DNA of 64,000 bases, taken from Maea johnstoni. Taxonomy: Eukaryota; Annelida; Polychaeta; Spionida; Magelonidae. Below are positions 63,419-64,000 of this stretch, piece after piece (position 1 is the first letter of the stretch; each line of letters opens with the position of its first letter). The stretch spans positions 41,665,338 through 41,729,337 of the forward strand of contig OZ012690.1 of NCBI GenBank assembly GCA_963942565.1. The letters are read 5' to 3'. The notes beneath the pieces are model-generated. The model saw nothing but the letters and a program-made list of their open reading frames with translations. It searched no databases and was not told where the DNA came from. The translations under genes were made by a program, and so were the position numbers.

Positions 63419-64000
63419 CTTTATGCTATGTCCTGGACACGACGCTGAAACAGACCATTCAACAGCCTCCCAATAATAACTGCTCCAACATAGTCGTGTG
63501 TGCCATATGCGCCTTCTTCATTTATTCCATATTACCTGGAAGAAATATAACAAGGATATGCAGACATGGACCATTCAACATACAATCACTTTAAGTCAAA
63601 TGCATAATATATTTGCATGGGGGTCTTTCAGATTGGCAAATGAATTACATTAAATGCGTACATGGTTCTCTCGTTTATGTTACCATAATCCTTAGATAGA
63701 TAAAAACTTTTTTTCATCTAAACATAAACGCATATATGGCAATGCGTGTCGCTTTTGAAGGGTTAATTCCTTCCAAAAAATGACACTCAAACCAGCTGCT
63801 GCTGATTGTAAATTGAGTAGTCAATCACTCAAAGTGCTATACTCATCACCTCGTATATGGCCGCGACTCGTGTGAATGAGATAAGCAATCAAAACAATCC
63901 ATCAGATGTGAACGATAAACAATGTCAAACCCGAATTTAATCTCTCAATACATCACAGAATGCAATTAACTAATACGGCAACCACTTCTCAGGATCCGGC
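63419..64000. other. No feature recognised
   Basis: AT-rich DNA with short frames only. Confidence 0.4.

Overview
The window looks like intron-rich, AT-rich nuclear DNA from an animal, most likely a marine invertebrate deuterostome. An echinoderm is my best guess; this is inference from gene structure, protein resemblance and repeat content, and no species marker is present. Two host genes are recognisable. They lie head to head: a PDZD8 orthologue on the minus strand (20 coding exons, 33253 down to 18887, C-terminus not found) and a complete PIBF1/CEP90 orthologue on the plus strand (15 coding exons, 46206 to 56519, 767 codons plus stop). No rRNA, true tRNA, CRISPR or operon-like structure was seen. 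Layout: 1-18886 is repeat-dominated DNA that is probably intronic to, or downstream of, PDZD8. It holds a foldback-like inverted repeat (about 4315-9815) whose arms are built of diverged ~375-bp tandem units, two near-identical hAT-type MITEs with perfect 8-bp target duplications (1526-1837 and 9940-10251), tRNA-derived SINEs, a 52-bp-stem hairpin, a long CT/CCCT microsatellite, and a decayed unidentified open frame (about 15890-17290) split by another hAT-like MITE. 18887-33253 is PDZD8: N-terminal membrane anchor, SMP lipid-transfer domain, C2-like region, PDZ, second C2-like region with a Ser/Thr-rich insert, and a C1 zinc finger. One exon end with its splice donor has been tandemly duplicated and the copy is an open, in-frame 60-bp potential exon. 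33254-46205 is the space between the two promoters. Most of it is one very large foldback element (about 35483-45569). Its inverted arms end in 24-26 bp palindromes, carry unequal arrays of a 272-bp repeat (about 4 units left, 9 right), share a nested 296-bp MITE, and enclose a 2.5-kb centre holding a LINE reverse-transcriptase scrap and a long quasi-palindrome. A TA/GA microsatellite of about 350 bp lies between PDZD8 and this element. 46206-57340 is PIBF1, with one GC-AG intron, two decayed copies of an exon end in intron 4, several intronic MITEs and a 21-bp tandem repeat in the 3' UTR. 57340-64000 has no gene I can support; it contains nested terminal-inverted-repeat elements (58155-60782 around 58374-60476, then 61978-63418), microsatellites and MITE copies. 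How the genes relate: PDZD8 acts at ER contact sites (lipid transfer, late endosome and mitochondrial tethering) and PIBF1/CEP90 acts at centriolar satellites and the ciliary base. There is no evidence of functional coupling; they are simply divergently transcribed neighbours. The most notable structure is the foldback element separating their promoters, together with a second element of parallel architecture at the left end.
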